Origin: Clavelina lepadiformis
Taxonomy: Eukaryota > Chordata > Ascidiacea > Aplousobranchia > Clavelinidae
Assembly (NCBI RefSeq): GCF_947623445.1
Contig: NC_135246.1
Span: 15,855,856 to 15,919,855 of the forward strand
Direction of reading: 5' to 3'
Length of the DNA stretch: 64,000 nt
In this document: positions 39,901 through 51,925 of the stretch, one piece after another
Layout of the letters: each line of letters begins with the position of its first letter
How positions within the stretch are numbered: position 1 is the first letter of the stretch
The notes under the pieces: generated by a model
What the model was told of the DNA's origin: nothing
The model's database searches: none
What the model saw: only the letters and a program-made list of their open reading frames with translations
Position numbers and translations under genes: made by a program

Positions 39901-42900
39901 TGTTCAGTTCAAAGCAATGAATGAAATTGGCTCTTCGAAAGTGGAAACATGTGTTTTTGCTTCTGGTAATCACAAATTAAAAATTAACAGTTTTACTTTA
40001 AGAAAGATTTTAAGTTTTTAATATTTATGAAGAACAGAATATTGTAACAGATATTAGCTGAGTGTGATAAGATTTCTACTCCCTCAATAAACTTTGAAAT
40101 GTCTTTATAACTTGACTTGGGGAAGAGATGGCAGTTAAAGTGAATGCCTTCACCGTTTCTCCTTCATCTGACACGTTGGCAGTGATTGATGTGGAATTGA
40201 GCTGTCAATCTTTTATAAACGAATCTTGGTTCCCGTGTTCTAATGCTACAGAAGTTGTAAGTTTTAGCCGCTTGTGTTTATTCTGCTCACTTTTTTGCGA
40301 AATGTTTCCCATTCTTCATACAATGGGTGTGGCGGAAATGAATTTACTAGCACTTGAGTCATTATACACCTAATAATAGAAAGTGACAATTTTCTGGTGA
40401 GTAGTTGACGCAACCTGTTGTTAAAAAGACAGAAGATTACGTTAGTAGGATTGGCATGCAAAAAAAATTGATTTACGTTAGATGTCGTTAAAGTTAAGTT
40501 AACAAGAAACTACGAAAAACAACTTAAAAACGTACATTGTTTGCTTGTGAAATGGTGACAGCCTTTATTATATCATCGTCGTAATTATGTTGAAAATACT
40601 CACCTAGTTGTTTTAATGAGTGCCACAAAATTTCAAAATTGCCGGAATAGTCTCATCAAAGCAATATGGTGTCGAATAGTTTTCATACCTAACTAAATGC
40701 GATCTTGGTCTTACTCCATCCGATGATAGAGATTGTCATTCCTACATTTTTGATTGGCTGCCACTATTTCACCGAACAAAATCGTACGTTTGAAGCTACT
40801 TTTTATAGTTTCTTGTTAACCTAACCTACCTTAAATGTTATAACACAGTAATCTAAACCTAACCTGCAAATCTTCCGTCTATTTTACTGTAAATATAACT
40901 TCAATTAAACCCTTAGCAGTTTATATCGACCTTTTGCTTACCCATTATCCTAACCTAAACAGAACCTCATATCTTTAACAATGGGCTGCGTAGCTTGGGT
41001 AATCGACTTGCAGTGAGATAGTAACTTTTTTTTAATTTAGTTCTTTTGATTTTATTCCTTTCTTTAAATTGATATGGGCGCCCTAGAATTAATCTGATAA
41101 TTATATATTTATCTATGATTAAACCGTTGGTTAGAATATTATTATTCGTGAACTTTACAATGCATTCTTTTGGGAAATCACTAATTTGGATTGATAAAGC
41201 GCACAGTAATGAAAACGGTAATGCCAATTAAACGAAAGCCATTAAAAAATGGTAAAAATACGATAATTGGCCGAAAAATTGTTTTAGTTAGCGTGACCTA
41301 ATGACTCACCTCATTTTCATCTTCATGCAACTGCATTTTGAACTGGTCCATCCATCTCTTCTTGCTTTGAAATAAATCTACTTTGAAGTACGGATCCCTT
41401 TGCAGTTTTTGCTGTGATTTGGAAATAAAGCGGTTGTGTGCGAACTAAGCATAAGGCCTATATTCACATAAGCCATCTTTTACGTTCTAGATAGAAGAAC
41501 AATATTCATTGGTAGTCTTTTTCTGGCCAATAGGTGAGGGAGTAGTTCCAACAGAAAATCTAATACGTCAACCTTCACAAGTTAACATTTGGTTAGTAAC
41601 CACTTTTTATTTGAACTTTTTCTATGTGTAGAATTTTAGTCCCATTTGTTTTGTTTTGAAGAAGAAACATAAACATTAAAAACCTGATAAATGTTTAAAT
41701 GTGTAATAACTTGCTGCATTGTCTGCGCAGTTACCAGAGTCATCTTCCTAAATCTTTTGTATAATGTAGGAAATCAGACAGCATTACCATCAATGTGACC
41801 ATGCACAGCAAATCACTGAAAAACGGAGCACTTACTGTGAGGTAAGTGTCGAATTGGTTTTATAGCCTGTTTGGAGTTGCGTTGCATTTGATCGTTTCAC
41901 AGAAAAGCCTGCAGCATTTGAAATGTCAAGGTTGTAAAATGTAAATACTGAAATGGAAAATTAACGCAAAGCAACCCGACATTGCCGCTGTTGGATTAGC
42001 AAGCATGTGGTCAGGAATGCAACTGAAATCTTAGTGCGGTTTGAGCAGCATTGTGTGGTCAGACTGTGCTTGTTGTAAGTTGAACAATAGCCGCATAGTA
42101 TTAGTATGTTTTTGTTTTCCAGTTTCTGATAGTAGATTCAAGTTCATGGTAACCAGCGTGAAACTATTGCAGCCTAACTCCTGTTTAGCTTATCGTAATG
42201 TCTGTGGAGTGTGAGAAAGCTCACTCGTGTAATTTCAGAGAAAGCTGCGGCAAGGCGATGGTAGAGGTAGGGAGTGTTGTGAATGCAAAGAATGTATCTC
42301 TTCACAGACACTTTGGAACCAGGGCGTTTATTGCATTGTCTAAGACAATGTGCGCACATATTTATGAGCAGCTACAAACCCCAAATAAAAGATTTTACAA
42401 CGTTTCTGGAGTTATTAAGAGGCTTTCATTGTGGTTGTTACCACTATGCTGCAGCTATTAAGTATTTAATATCAAATTATCAAAAGGCAATGAACATGTA
42501 CAATCAATTTTTCAGTGTGCCTAAACCTGCAGAAGAATCACCCTTGCTATTAAGATATCCGAAACACACCAAGGATTCACCTGTGGACACAGAGTCAACT
42601 TTGCAGTTCAAATCAATAAGACTTGACAGGTACCAAAGATTTGCTGCTTTAATGTTAATGTTTCGAACGAAGACGCGCATAAAACAAGATTATTTTGCAT
42701 GGGTAATAACCCCTTTTATTGAACTTGTAGTTTGCGGTTTTGATTCAAATACAGTATACTGTATCGTGGGTATGAAAGTAATGGACTTAAAAATTAACAG
42801 CTACTATGGCAATCACTTTCGTGGAAACCTTTCTTACAACTTTACAAAACACAATCCGTATCAGTTTGCTGTCAGTCTGAAATCCAATGAAGCCATTGGT

Positions 42901-45900
42901 CCTGCTTTGTTGTCTGCAGATGGTTACATCTTCGGCACTCAAGGTTTGTGTTTCAAATCACAGAATTCTTTGGTAGCTTCATAGATATCATCAGTTGTGG
43001 CCAGTGGTTGCCACATAAGCACTGACTATTGGCCGTACTTTTTAATTAAATCCTGCCACGTTTTTCGAGAGTCAGTCGTGTGTGGCGATTAACCCAACCT
43101 TAATTTACATCACAATGGAATGTTTGTGGATGAATGGACGATAAAAATATTCTAAAAAAAGCATAATAATTAATTATTATAATGAATGAAACTATTCTTA
43201 AAGAATATTAACGCTATATAGCATATTTAATTGCATTTACGACCAAGAAACGATTTTGGACTTTTCTGCAGTAAACTAACTTATGCAGTTTTAATTATGG
43301 GTTAGCAATTCTGGCCAAAATTAAGATATTTATGTCTATGCAAACTTTTCAACCAATCGTTCGCTTTTACATAACTTACCCGTTTTAGGGCACAGAGAAG
43401 GGAGCATGCATTAATTTTGAACCCTGTGTCATTGTAGTCAATGAGTTAGATTAATATAGATCTATAACTACAGTATGTTTGTGTGTATGGGGCACGACGG
43501 TCAATTTGTGTTTTGGCCCTAATTTAACTAATTAGGCCTTTATTTTACCTTTATTAGGTATTGCTGTTGGACCTACATCTATTAAGTTTCAAACCAGATA
43601 AACCGAGATGAACTAACTATTGCAATTTCGTGTTAGGGTTAGTGCTATGTTTAATGGAAAGTAATCACACGCTGCTGATAAATAGACAACTGCATGAACA
43701 TGAACAAATAAGCCTTGTTAACTGACGTGTGTTTTGATCTTTACAAAACTATTTATCCAGTTGACCAGAGCTGTATGCAAGCACTGATTATGTTACTCGA
43801 GCACAAGGTCTAAAGAACACTCAAGTACAAAGTACTTAACATAGGTACTCGAGTACTTCATTGTAATATGGAAATTACGGAATATTTCTAATTCCTTGGT
43901 AATTAATTTGTGCTGTCGATGGAGGACATCGCGTTCCAACTCATAACACTTGCGTTTTTATACACAGTAATAATTATTAAAAGGATTATGATGTAAAACA
44001 CTTTAGACCGACGACAGTCGGCGGTCACACTGTACTGTCTGTAGCCTAAGGTGATAGTTCAATAAACATATTTAAGACAGGTTAATATATGCAATAACAG
44101 ATCAACTATAAAAACTGATAAACAAATACCAATTCAAGTATTTAAAAAAAAAGTGAAATAATAAGTTTTAAAATAATAGGTTCAAGTACACACCAGTATT
44201 GGAAAACTAATGCTCGAGTTAAAAAGCTTTGCAATTGACCGATCAATGACCATTCATTGATTTTGCTTAATGACCCGGTTCAAACAGATGCTAATTATTT
44301 AATGTATAACGTATTGCAAAAAGTTACTTAATATTTGGTTTTACAATTACTATAAAAGAACTAATTTTGGTTGGGCGGCATGCACAAATACTAACAGGAC
44401 TGCAGATCAACTTGAGTTTGCTGAAATACTTTACACAGACAGAACACTTTGCTGTGGTTTTGTACCATTTGATAAAGTCTATTGTATAGTGATTGCCTTG
44501 AAGCTGTAAAATCTATCTTTTGTTTGTATTTGGTTGGGAGGAACGGCGCAATAATTTTTCTAATTGGCATCACATGTACATATGGCATGAGTTGCCGGCG
44601 TTGGATTTTTGTGCAGCTGAATAACTTTGTACGCTTTCGAATTCAAAAACGCAATATGGAACTGTAAAAACACTCAAAGCGCATAACGTCACCAAGTAGC
44701 TAATAATGTTGCTTGGGTATATGGGTATATGCTTGGGTAAGTGTGTCACCCCAAAATCCCAAAAATTATTCCATTTCCCTCGTAGCTTAACCAACCTGTC
44801 CTCATAATTTAACCAAACTCATAAAACAAGGTTTTTATGCAAACAGAAAGGTAGACAAATGAACACTCATGTAAATATGATCCCCTTGGCGGGGATTATA
44901 TTTCGAACATTCTTGTAAACCTCAAGTAAGCTATGCTAATTATTTTTGCTCAATGTTTTTGTAGTAAAGTATGAATAGAGTTTATTCCTGTTTGATCTTC
45001 AATTGACTGTAGCACCTAGCGGATCACCGAATAACGTAACCGTCAAAAAAGATTCCAGCATCGTAGAATGGCAACCGGTAGATCTGCAGCAGCAACACGG
45101 TCGCATAATTCAGTATAAAGTTTATATTTCAAGCAAGGAAAATTGTGGGCGCTTCCCACAAAAGCTGATGGGCAACGAAAGTTGTGCTGGTGAGTTGTTT
45201 CAAAGATGGTATACGTCTAATATAGTAGCTGTTATAGAACTGCCAAGGCTTGCAAATAAGAGCATAACAGCAGACATTCTATTACTCGCTGAAACAGTGA
45301 CTGTTTACCGAATTAATGACGTCATGTGGTATTTGATTGCCTCTGCTCCTAATGCCTTAAGCTTGCATCAAGAAAACGTCACAACCATAAAGGTTATGAT
45401 AATTAATTAATTAATGTATTTGCTCCAGTATTTTCACCAATGGCAATGTTTTTAGTGAAAGAAGAATACAGTAATATGAATCGAAAGTAACATTAGGCCT
45501 AGGTAGACATTTTTTAAATAATTTATTACAAATTCATTTTGGTTTTTAATTTACAGAAGAGTGTCCGTATCCTGATGTTTTAAAGCGTTTTGATGTAAGT
45601 CCTGCTGGAGGAAGGAAAAACATAATACAAAATTACATCATTCCAAGTATAGAAGAAAATCTGTATATTACAGTGTGTATAAACTTGTGGCAAAGCAACT
45701 ATTGTTCGCTGCGTTCTTAGCTTTTAGCGTTTTCCCGTTGAACAATCACAAACTATAACGAGTTTTTTTAATTTGTCTAAGACGTGAAGGGTCACATAAG
45801 CAAGAGTATCAGGAATTCGGTGAAAGTCCAGGGTAGACATTACTACATCAGAATATCAGCCAAAAATCAAGATGGTGAAGGTCCTTGTTCTGAAACTGTT

Positions 45901-48513
45901 CTGGGTTTTGTGAACAAATCGCCGGGGTAAACATGTTCGTTCTTTAAACGTTGTTATTTGCTTTGATTATTGTATAGTTTTATTTTTGTAATTTTTCCCT
46001 TCGTTTTTCGCAGTTATGGAGTTCCTGTTATTATTGTTGCCGTATTGGTCACCACGGCGGTCGTACTCTCCATTACACTTTATATAAAAGATCGAATAAA
46101 TTTTAAAAAATTCTTTCCACCGCCACCAACACCATCTATTGCTCGTTGTGTGGTGAGTTATTTTTTCTTTTTAATTTTTTTGGAGTTGTTTTAAATGCAC
46201 TGACGATTGTTTTAAACGAATACAATTTGTGTGCAGAGATGTAAACATATAACTTTTGTGCCTAGCACGGTGCTGTTGTAAAACATATTTAAACGACTGA
46301 CGTAGTAAGTTAACCGACAGTGTAATTGCTTAGTAGTATGCCCGGAATACTTTCTGGTTAGCAGAAAAGATATTTTTTTGGATGGGGTAAATTTGTTCGG
46401 AATATTTATGGACATTGTTAAAAGTGACAAGTTAAAAATGACTTTACAAATGTTTTTGCTGCGTATAAAACATGCTTAATCGTGATCAAATCTTGCAAAC
46501 TTGTCTAAAAATGTGATTGTATTTTATCAAGATATCGGCCGACACCTTCAAGATTCTTTACCATCGACCTGTTGCTGAACAACTTGATTTAATTTCAGAT
46601 AATCCACCCAGCAATGTTAGCGCTATCATTACTAGCAAGCTTTTACGTTAAAGATATAGGATAAGATATTATACAACAAATTGCGTCTGTCCATTCTGCT
46701 GCTATTTTTGCGGCCACGCTTTTTATTTGCCTTCTTAAGAGTTGTCACGCAGTAAATAGCACCTATGACCAATCAACCAAAATGCAAAGAAATTGTAACA
46801 AAAAGATTAAACCCTGTCATTCGTTGCTGTAATTGATGTCATTGGAGGCAGGAATGATCAGTAGGACGTTACTTTTTTACTTGCGGCTATGGTGGCGGCA
46901 CGGCTTTTCAAAAATACGAAACAAACAACGCGCGATATATTTCAATGCCGATAAGGGTCTGGTTTGCAAAAAAAGAGAAATACCGCCTGCACTGGTTTGC
47001 AGGTAGGACTGAGATAAAAATCTAGTGTAAGTGTCAAACGCTAGCTGCGCAAAGTTTTTTTGTTTGATTGGGGATAATTTTCGCAACTTACTTTTCGCTT
47101 GACGTATTTCGCAACAAAGACACGGTAGACAATGCAATGCGATTAATTTGCACAAGGTTTTTAATAAAGTGAAAAAATCTCTGAACCTTTTAACATGGTT
47201 ACCGACAAATATTGCAAACTTATTGTTTTCATTATGCTCGCATGAACACAAATATCAGTGAGATAATCCGATGCAACATAGCTACGTGTTAGCGCATGTA
47301 CACCTACAGATGGTTGAATTTTCACTTATCCAAAACTCATTGCTGGTGATGACGTTGCTTTTGGTGTGAGTTAACCGTGCTTCAGAAATTTGCGATTGTA
47401 TGACAACAACAACGCCAACAAAAATCAAGGAAGCAAGTTATATCGATTTACAGTCTATACACTTTCAGAAATAAGTATGCGTATATACAAACAAAGTCAG
47501 AACAGGCCGATATTTCTTATTACCAAACAGGTTCCACCAAAACAGCAATAAATATGAAAACTTTGAATTTCAAATGTATCCTTAAGTGGAACGCCAGTAA
47601 AATCTTACAACGAAAGTTAAACTGAGCTTTATTTATTCATTATGGGTCTGAAGAATTTGAATTTTTCCAGGTTGTTAAAAAAAAGCTTTTAATTACAGTT
47701 CTTATTTAACCGAGTTTAGACTATTAGAGCGTTTCATTATTCTTATTATGAAATACTAATTAATATGTTGAAATAGTATTTAAACAAAAGTTGCTTTTTT
47801 AATACAGTAACCTATTTTATATCCTACCAGGGGCCACCTCGTGGATATAGCGACGGAATACCTGACCGGTTAAATTTAGAAGGCAATAGTAAGTAGTATT
47901 TCATGTGGAACTTGTCTTGAACTTTGCTGTACATTTTTCAACAAGCATGAAAGCACTGCTCTGTTACTTTCAGATGCTGGCCAGGGATGTGCGCCTTACA
48001 TAAGTATGGCCAAGACTCTGGAATTATCTCCATTGGGAAATACAGAAAACTGTCAGGTCAGTTGCAAATTGTAGATTGTGTCGGACTGTTGATGTATCAG
48101 GATGCAGCCTGTTGCGAATTTTACTAAACACCATAGTAAACTGTTTTCTGTAACCGACAAGAAATAAGTAAAAATTAGATCGTTAAGTTTTCATGCAAGC
48201 ACTTCAGATATAACTTCATTTGTATCATGTCACTATCCTTATAATAATTGCCACCTTGCCTAGTGCTTTGTTACTATCTAGGAACGCGATAAACTCCTGG
48301 ACGACGTGGATTACAAAGGTAAGCGTGAAAATTGACAAGCTAAATACCCCTTTTGACATGTATGTGATTCGTTTTTCACCTGCAGAAAACTATGCGGATG
48401 ATAATAGTGACGCCGAACATTCATCTCAGAATCGCGACTACTCAAGCAGTAGTGAGGGTTACACCACCATGGCCAGGCAAGCTCTGGAGTGTGCAAACAG
48501 CTGCGCTAAATGA
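30951..48513 (+). CDS. Class I cytokine receptor, gp130/LIFR-like
   Basis: 29 exons chain in phase to about 1121 residues: 30951-30996, 33917-34008, 34084-34200, 34224-34357, 34932-35010, 35832-35912, 36104-36200, 36359-36476, 36795-36976, 37974-38107, 38722-38784, 38934-39041, 39140-39332, 39457-39512, 39717-39781, 39862-39965, 40126-40256, 41491-41591, 41770-41841, 42133-42210, 42516-42943, 45013-45189, 45557-45676, 45782-45926, 46014-46152, 47831-47888, 47974-48056, 48282-48318 and 48386-48513. Order: signal peptide (MDIYHYVIVLAALY); Ig-like domain with FTC, KWR and SYQC strands; cytokine-receptor homology module with C225-x9-C235-x-W237, a C-x7-C pair and WSDFS (451-455, WSXWS variant); four or so FnIII-like domains; membrane segment about 976-998; Box1 FFPPPPTPS (1007-1015), the JAK docking site in this family; a tail of about 105 residues with YISM and YTTM. 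The third/fourth exon junction is uncertain (apparent 23-nt gap). Ligand unknown. Confidence 0.85.
31646..32166. mobile_element. hAT-type MITE with perfect 8-bp target duplication
   Basis: Element 31654-32158 (505 bp) begins CAGTGGTTCCCAAACT and ends with the exact inverse AGTTTGGGAACCACTG. It is flanked on both sides by cactaaaa (31646-31653 and 32159-32166), an 8-bp duplication typical of hAT transposons. Subterminal ggtacgcg words occur near both ends. The internal minus-strand ORF of 79 codons shows no transposase motif, so the copy is non-autonomous. It sits in intron 1 of the receptor gene. Confidence 0.9.
33057..33517. mobile_element. Second hAT-like MITE in receptor intron 1
   Basis: Starts CAGAGGTGTCCAACC at 33065 and ends GGTTGGACACCCTT(G) at 33509/33510. 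The flanks share gtatacgc (33057-33064 and 33510-33517), with one G that could belong to either element or duplication. The word cgcgggccact lies near both ends. The interior (33225-33370) is a ctat/atag-rich palindromic tract that includes attgctctatag opposite ctatagagcaat. It has no coding capacity. The short termini resemble hAT families; the exact family is not identified. Confidence 0.8.
35262..35500 (+). repeat. Dispersed repeat copy A
   Basis: Begins ggtcacgcagcccatagtta and ends near cttcaaacgtacgatttttt followed by tagtggcagccaa. The same order of words, with substitutions, occurs around 50690-51030, in 63670-63910 and, inverted, in 40480-41010. This is a moderately conserved dispersed family without ORF or tRNA-like promoter that I can see. 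This copy lies in a receptor intron. Confidence 0.7.
36997..37241. mobile_element. Inverted-repeat MITE in receptor intron
   Basis: Inverted arms of about 45 bp run from 37012 (atcaaatacaaggcaccact) and end at about 37202 with the mirrored agtggtgccttgtatttgat; they also share gccaa-type inner ends. The flanks carry the same 14-mer tatactctatattt (36997-37010 and 37228-37241). Total about 190 bp between flanks, no coding capacity. It lies between the exons ending 36976 and starting 37974. Confidence 0.75.
38146..38532. mobile_element. Inverted-repeat MITE in receptor intron
   Basis: Left arm aataacaaaaggtgctcagc continuing through tggtgaattaattcttttat; right arm is the near-perfect mirror ending ctttttgttatt at 38532. 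Arms are about 48 bp with few mismatches, total about 387 bp, no ORF. It lies between the exons ending 38107 and starting 38722. A clear target duplication is not obvious. Confidence 0.75.
40480..41010 (-). repeat. Dispersed repeat copy B (inverted, inside left arm)
   Basis: Minus-strand copy of the family seen at 35262: agttaacaagaaac and tttcaccg(a)aca/acgtacg words near 40500-40800, then ...aaccta-rich tract and ttaacaatgggctgcgtag at 40975-41000. It lies in the receptor intron 40257-41490 and is duplicated with the arm at 63670-63910. Confidence 0.65.
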
Positions 48514-48540
48514 AGTCTGGTAATATTTTGCTAAATAAAT
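40672..48540 (+). repeat. Left arm of large inverted duplication
   Basis: From ggtgtcgaatagttttcata at 40672 onward this arm matches the reverse complement of the window's right end, which finishes tatgaaaactattcgacacc. Matching exons, introns and intergenic words continue to about 48510. Arms differ by substitutions and indels: for example about 280 bp more in the left arm between 41040 and 41440, and weaker similarity within 46200-47800. The right arm meets the window end, so the duplication extends further. Confidence 0.9.
48534..48539 (+). promoter_or_regulatory. Polyadenylation signal of receptor gene
   Basis: Canonical AATAAA 21 nt after the receptor stop codon. Its closeness implies a very short 3' UTR if it is the signal used. 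Confidence 0.6.
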
Positions 48541-51535
48541 ATTTATATGGTTGCTTTCTTATGGTTGACTTCGGATCGTTTGTGGTTTAGAATGACATTG
48601 CTGGAAAACTTAATTTCAATCTTCTATACAATTTCCCACCCAATTTTACTGAAAAGAAGATATTTTCCGGGATTAAAACGATAACATTATACGCTACAAG
48701 TGCATATATCACCTGTTGCCGTAACAGTTTCTCAATACCGTTCGTTGTTAGCTTTCCTTAAATAAACGTCGGTAAACTGCAATGTTTATATAGTTTTGAT
48801 CCTTTAATTCGTAGTTATGCAGCGTACATTGTATTACATTAATAGCTTTGTTTGAAACAAAAATATACTAATGCTTGATTGACCTGCAGTCTGTTGATTG
48901 TTAAGAAACAAGTATTTATTGTTTGAGATGCGAAAGTGCGTAGTTAGCAGTTAAACGATTAAATTTAGTCCTGGTTAAGCAATAGTTAATGATCACTTAA
49001 CACTAGAAAGTCGATTATATTTTCAAGCTAACCGCAAATTAATTACAAAAAAGTGGTTTAGTTATACTTTTAAACCTTAAAAAATCGAATAACCAATCAA
49101 TAAGCCTACTAGTATGCCTAAGATGCCTATACAATCGTGGGCAAGGCATTAACGAAACTTCCTCCTGCTTAGTGGACCAGGTTGACAGTTCTAAAATCGG
49201 GCAATATTATATAAAAAATCAAAAAACCAAGAAATGTGTTACAGACGGAAATTGCACAAAGGCTTGTTCGGTAACCGTGAATGATTATTGAATGATTACG
49301 TGAATGATTATTGCTCAGACGAGTGAAATAGAGTTGGTAACAAATTACGTACGAATACGTCATTGATGTACAAATTGAGCCGGGTTACCAATAAGTAGGA
49401 ACCACATTTAAGGCCAACCATAAGCATTAAATTAACCTGTAGCCTGTGTTTACTTTTTTATGATTACGATGCGTTTAACAATATATAAAGAAACCTGAAA
49501 ATAGCTGAGGGAGCATACGTTCCCTTTCCCGGTAGCTTTCCCAAATTTGTACATCGATAAAGGTTATTTATATACCTTAATTCGGTACGCCTCCATTTTG
49601 AACGAAACGTTATTAATTGGCAATTAACTGGATAGTTGTCGGGTATGGTAATGTAAAGTATCATATTTTTTATCCTCGGACTAAAGAAAATTTTTACACG
49701 ACTTAAATTAGGCGATACTTCCTCATTGCTCATTACTCATCAGCTTGGTGGGGAGTTGCTTCAGCGTTGGGCTGGCAATTACGTGCCCCGTTTTCGCTGG
49801 GCAACTCAGTGGCGCTACTAACACTTTCTTAATTTTCTTTGGCACGTCATTAACAAGGCTTACTTTTGTTCAGTGACCCTGGTGATTGGTAAACATTTTC
49901 AAATTCGGCCAATACAATATAAAAAAACGTTTAAAAACCAAAGAGAAATGTGCGTGTTCATGGGGACTTCTTAGCAGGAGCAAGCGTCACTCATGCCTAG
50001 CTCAAGGGTATTATAACAGCAGTGCAACTGGGAATAGAACCAGCTGGCATTATTACGAGCCAAGTCTCTTTACGCTCTGCGACTGACCAAAAGATTACTA
50101 AGCACTGATTACTTAGTAATCTTTGCCCAGACTGCTATCTTGTGTAATGTAATATCTATGGATATACTGTACACTGTACAGTATATTTTATCTTTTGCTT
50201 GCTCTGATCGTGATCCGCTGACCTCTAGCCTCGGTCAATACGTATATTTTTTAATGTTTACTTGTGGGTCCTAACTTGCTTGGAATGTATAATATAACCA
50301 CTTTAATGTAACGATTTTATATAGGATGTACTACGTTTGTAACTTTCTGCAATTTAGTCGTCGTCGTTCGTCGTCCTAACCGGCCACCACTAGGTACAGG
50401 TAATGGCAGAACACCAGTTTTGTTAGGGTTAGCCGTAAGAAGAAATGACAAATGAAAAAATGCATTTTTCAGTTTTTGTCGTCTGTATATTATAATAATC
50501 ATCGTTTTAACTTGGAGCCGCGCAGACACTCTGGAAAGACTGGGCTGGACAAATATAAAAGTTTATTAATTGAGTGCTGATGAGGATTTGGGCTTATGAC
50601 AAGACATAGCCGGCGATAGGCCTACTTAGAGCATTTTATTCTTATGAGACAGCTGACAGCTCATTTTACGAATTGACTCTTTCACCTTATGTAGGTCACG
50701 CTACCTGTTGTTAAAGATAGCCTAGAAGGTTACACTGGAAAAAATAGTGACTGTTATTAGTCCACAATTTTCATCATTGACTAATAAAATGCCACTTTCG
50801 TCCCAAAAAACATTCCCCATCCCTTATTTTGGTCCAAGTACCATAAACCGGCCTATAGGTTAGGAGAATGGGTATGCAAAAAGTTGATTTTAGCGGTTTA
50901 AGATTTTATTGGAGTTTAAATCCATTTAGTATTAAATTTAGGAGAAATATTAAATTTAGATTAGAAAGTAGATTTAGGTTAAGTTTGGCTACTGTCGTTT
51001 ACTGTTAAGTGGCTACTTGCAATGAAATAGTCACTTCCTTAATTATAAGTGTTGTAAACATTTTTCTAGCTACTTACTTAGCAACATGGCTAAAAATATT
51101 TGTTACCTGTTGGTGGTAGCCATCAGCTGAAAATGTAAATACTACATATCCTATATATTTCTACATGAGTATATATATGCAGGAAAGCATCTCCTGCATT
51201 TTTTGTAATGCATTGACTCGTGGCAGTGTGCTGCTTGACAAGTTATCAGTTTAATGGTTTAATATTTTATTTCTACAATAAACTTTGATAATTCAAAAAA
51301 TTCCCAGAGAGCATTCTATGTTAGTTATGCTGAACATCTTCAGCACAGTAATTCGGCGTAAATTCGGTTTGACCTCAATAGGTTAGAGTATTTAATATCC
51401 ATATTTTTTGTTTTAGCCTTCAATTCTGTGTGTTCAAAAATGTTTCCATTTTAAAATTTTATGTGGTTTTGATAAGGAAGTTGTTCTACAGCACTCTCAG
51501 ACTTTTGTTAAAAGCAAATACTTGAAACGGCTCAG
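48541..51535. other. Interval between receptor and ISCA1
   Basis: About 3 kb with no supported gene. It holds one dispersed repeat copy at its right part (50690-51030) and lies in the unique spacer between the arms of the inverted duplication. Confidence 0.45.
50690..51030 (+). repeat. Dispersed repeat copy C
   Basis: Shares aggtcacgc...tgttgttaaagatag, gagaatgggtatgcaaaaag, gattttagcggtttaagatt and gatttaggttaagttt with copies at 35262 and 63670, in the same order, but with an extra 100 bp or so near 50735-50850. Lies outside the inverted duplication, so it is an independent insertion. Confidence 0.65.
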
Positions 51536-51925
51536 ATGGCATCTCGCGTCATTGGTGCATCAGTTCGTGCAGTGAAAGGCCGACGCCTAATTCCTTCCAA
51601 GCAAGCTCTTGTCCTAACTCAGGCAGCAGTGAACAAAATCAAAGTGCATTTGCAGGACAAGCCGGAAGGTACTGCGCTTCGAGTTGGAGTTAAACAGCGT
51701 GGATGCAATGGCATGTCATATACTTTGGACTTCACTAAGAAGAAAGAACGATTTGATGAGGAGGTTAGTCAAGATGGGGTTCGAGTTATTATTGATTCAA
51801 AAGCACAAATGACACTTCTTGGAACAGAAATGGATTTTGTTGAGAACAAATTATCAAGCGAATTTATATTTAATAATCCTAACATCAAAGGCACATGTGG
51901 TTGTGGTGAAAGTTTCAATATATAA
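51536..51925 (+). CDS. ISCA1: Iron-sulfur cluster assembly 1, mitochondrial (A-type carrier)
   Basis: One uninterrupted exon of 129 codons, the usual length of animal ISCA1. It has the A-type/HesB fold signature: GVKQRGCNGMSY with Cys57, and the C-terminal NIKGTCGCGESFNI with Cys121 and Cys123, the three Fe/Fe-S ligands. The middle LLGTEMDFVENKLSSEF block is near-invariant in the family. The first 23 residues are rich in Arg/Lys/Ser/Ala without acids, consistent with a mitochondrial presequence. With ISCA2 and IBA57 the family helps build 4Fe-4S clusters in the matrix. The gene has no introns here although neighbours are intron-rich, so intron loss or retroposition is possible. The frame is intact, so it looks functional. 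It lies about 690 bp upstream of PCBP on the same strand. Confidence 0.95.
   Translation: MASRVIGASVRAVKGRRLIPSKQALVLTQAAVNKIKVHLQDKPEGTALRVGVKQRGCNGMSYTLDFTKKKERFDEEVSQDGVRVIIDSKAQMTLLGTEMDFVENKLSSEFIFNNPNIKGTCGCGESFNI

Noticed and set aside
42198..42515. Open frames such as the one starting near 42198 and the upstream part of the frame 42283-42515
   Set aside because: They lie between a good donor (42211) and a good acceptor (42515), and the right arm has a 5-nt deletion there that breaks the frame, as expected for an intron.
45190..45410. Extended open frame after the FnIII exon 45013-45189 (mirrored at 59547-59812)
   Set aside because: The strong donor gtgagt at 45190 is the only one that keeps phase with the next exon. 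The extension is intron read-through, even though it stays open in both arms.
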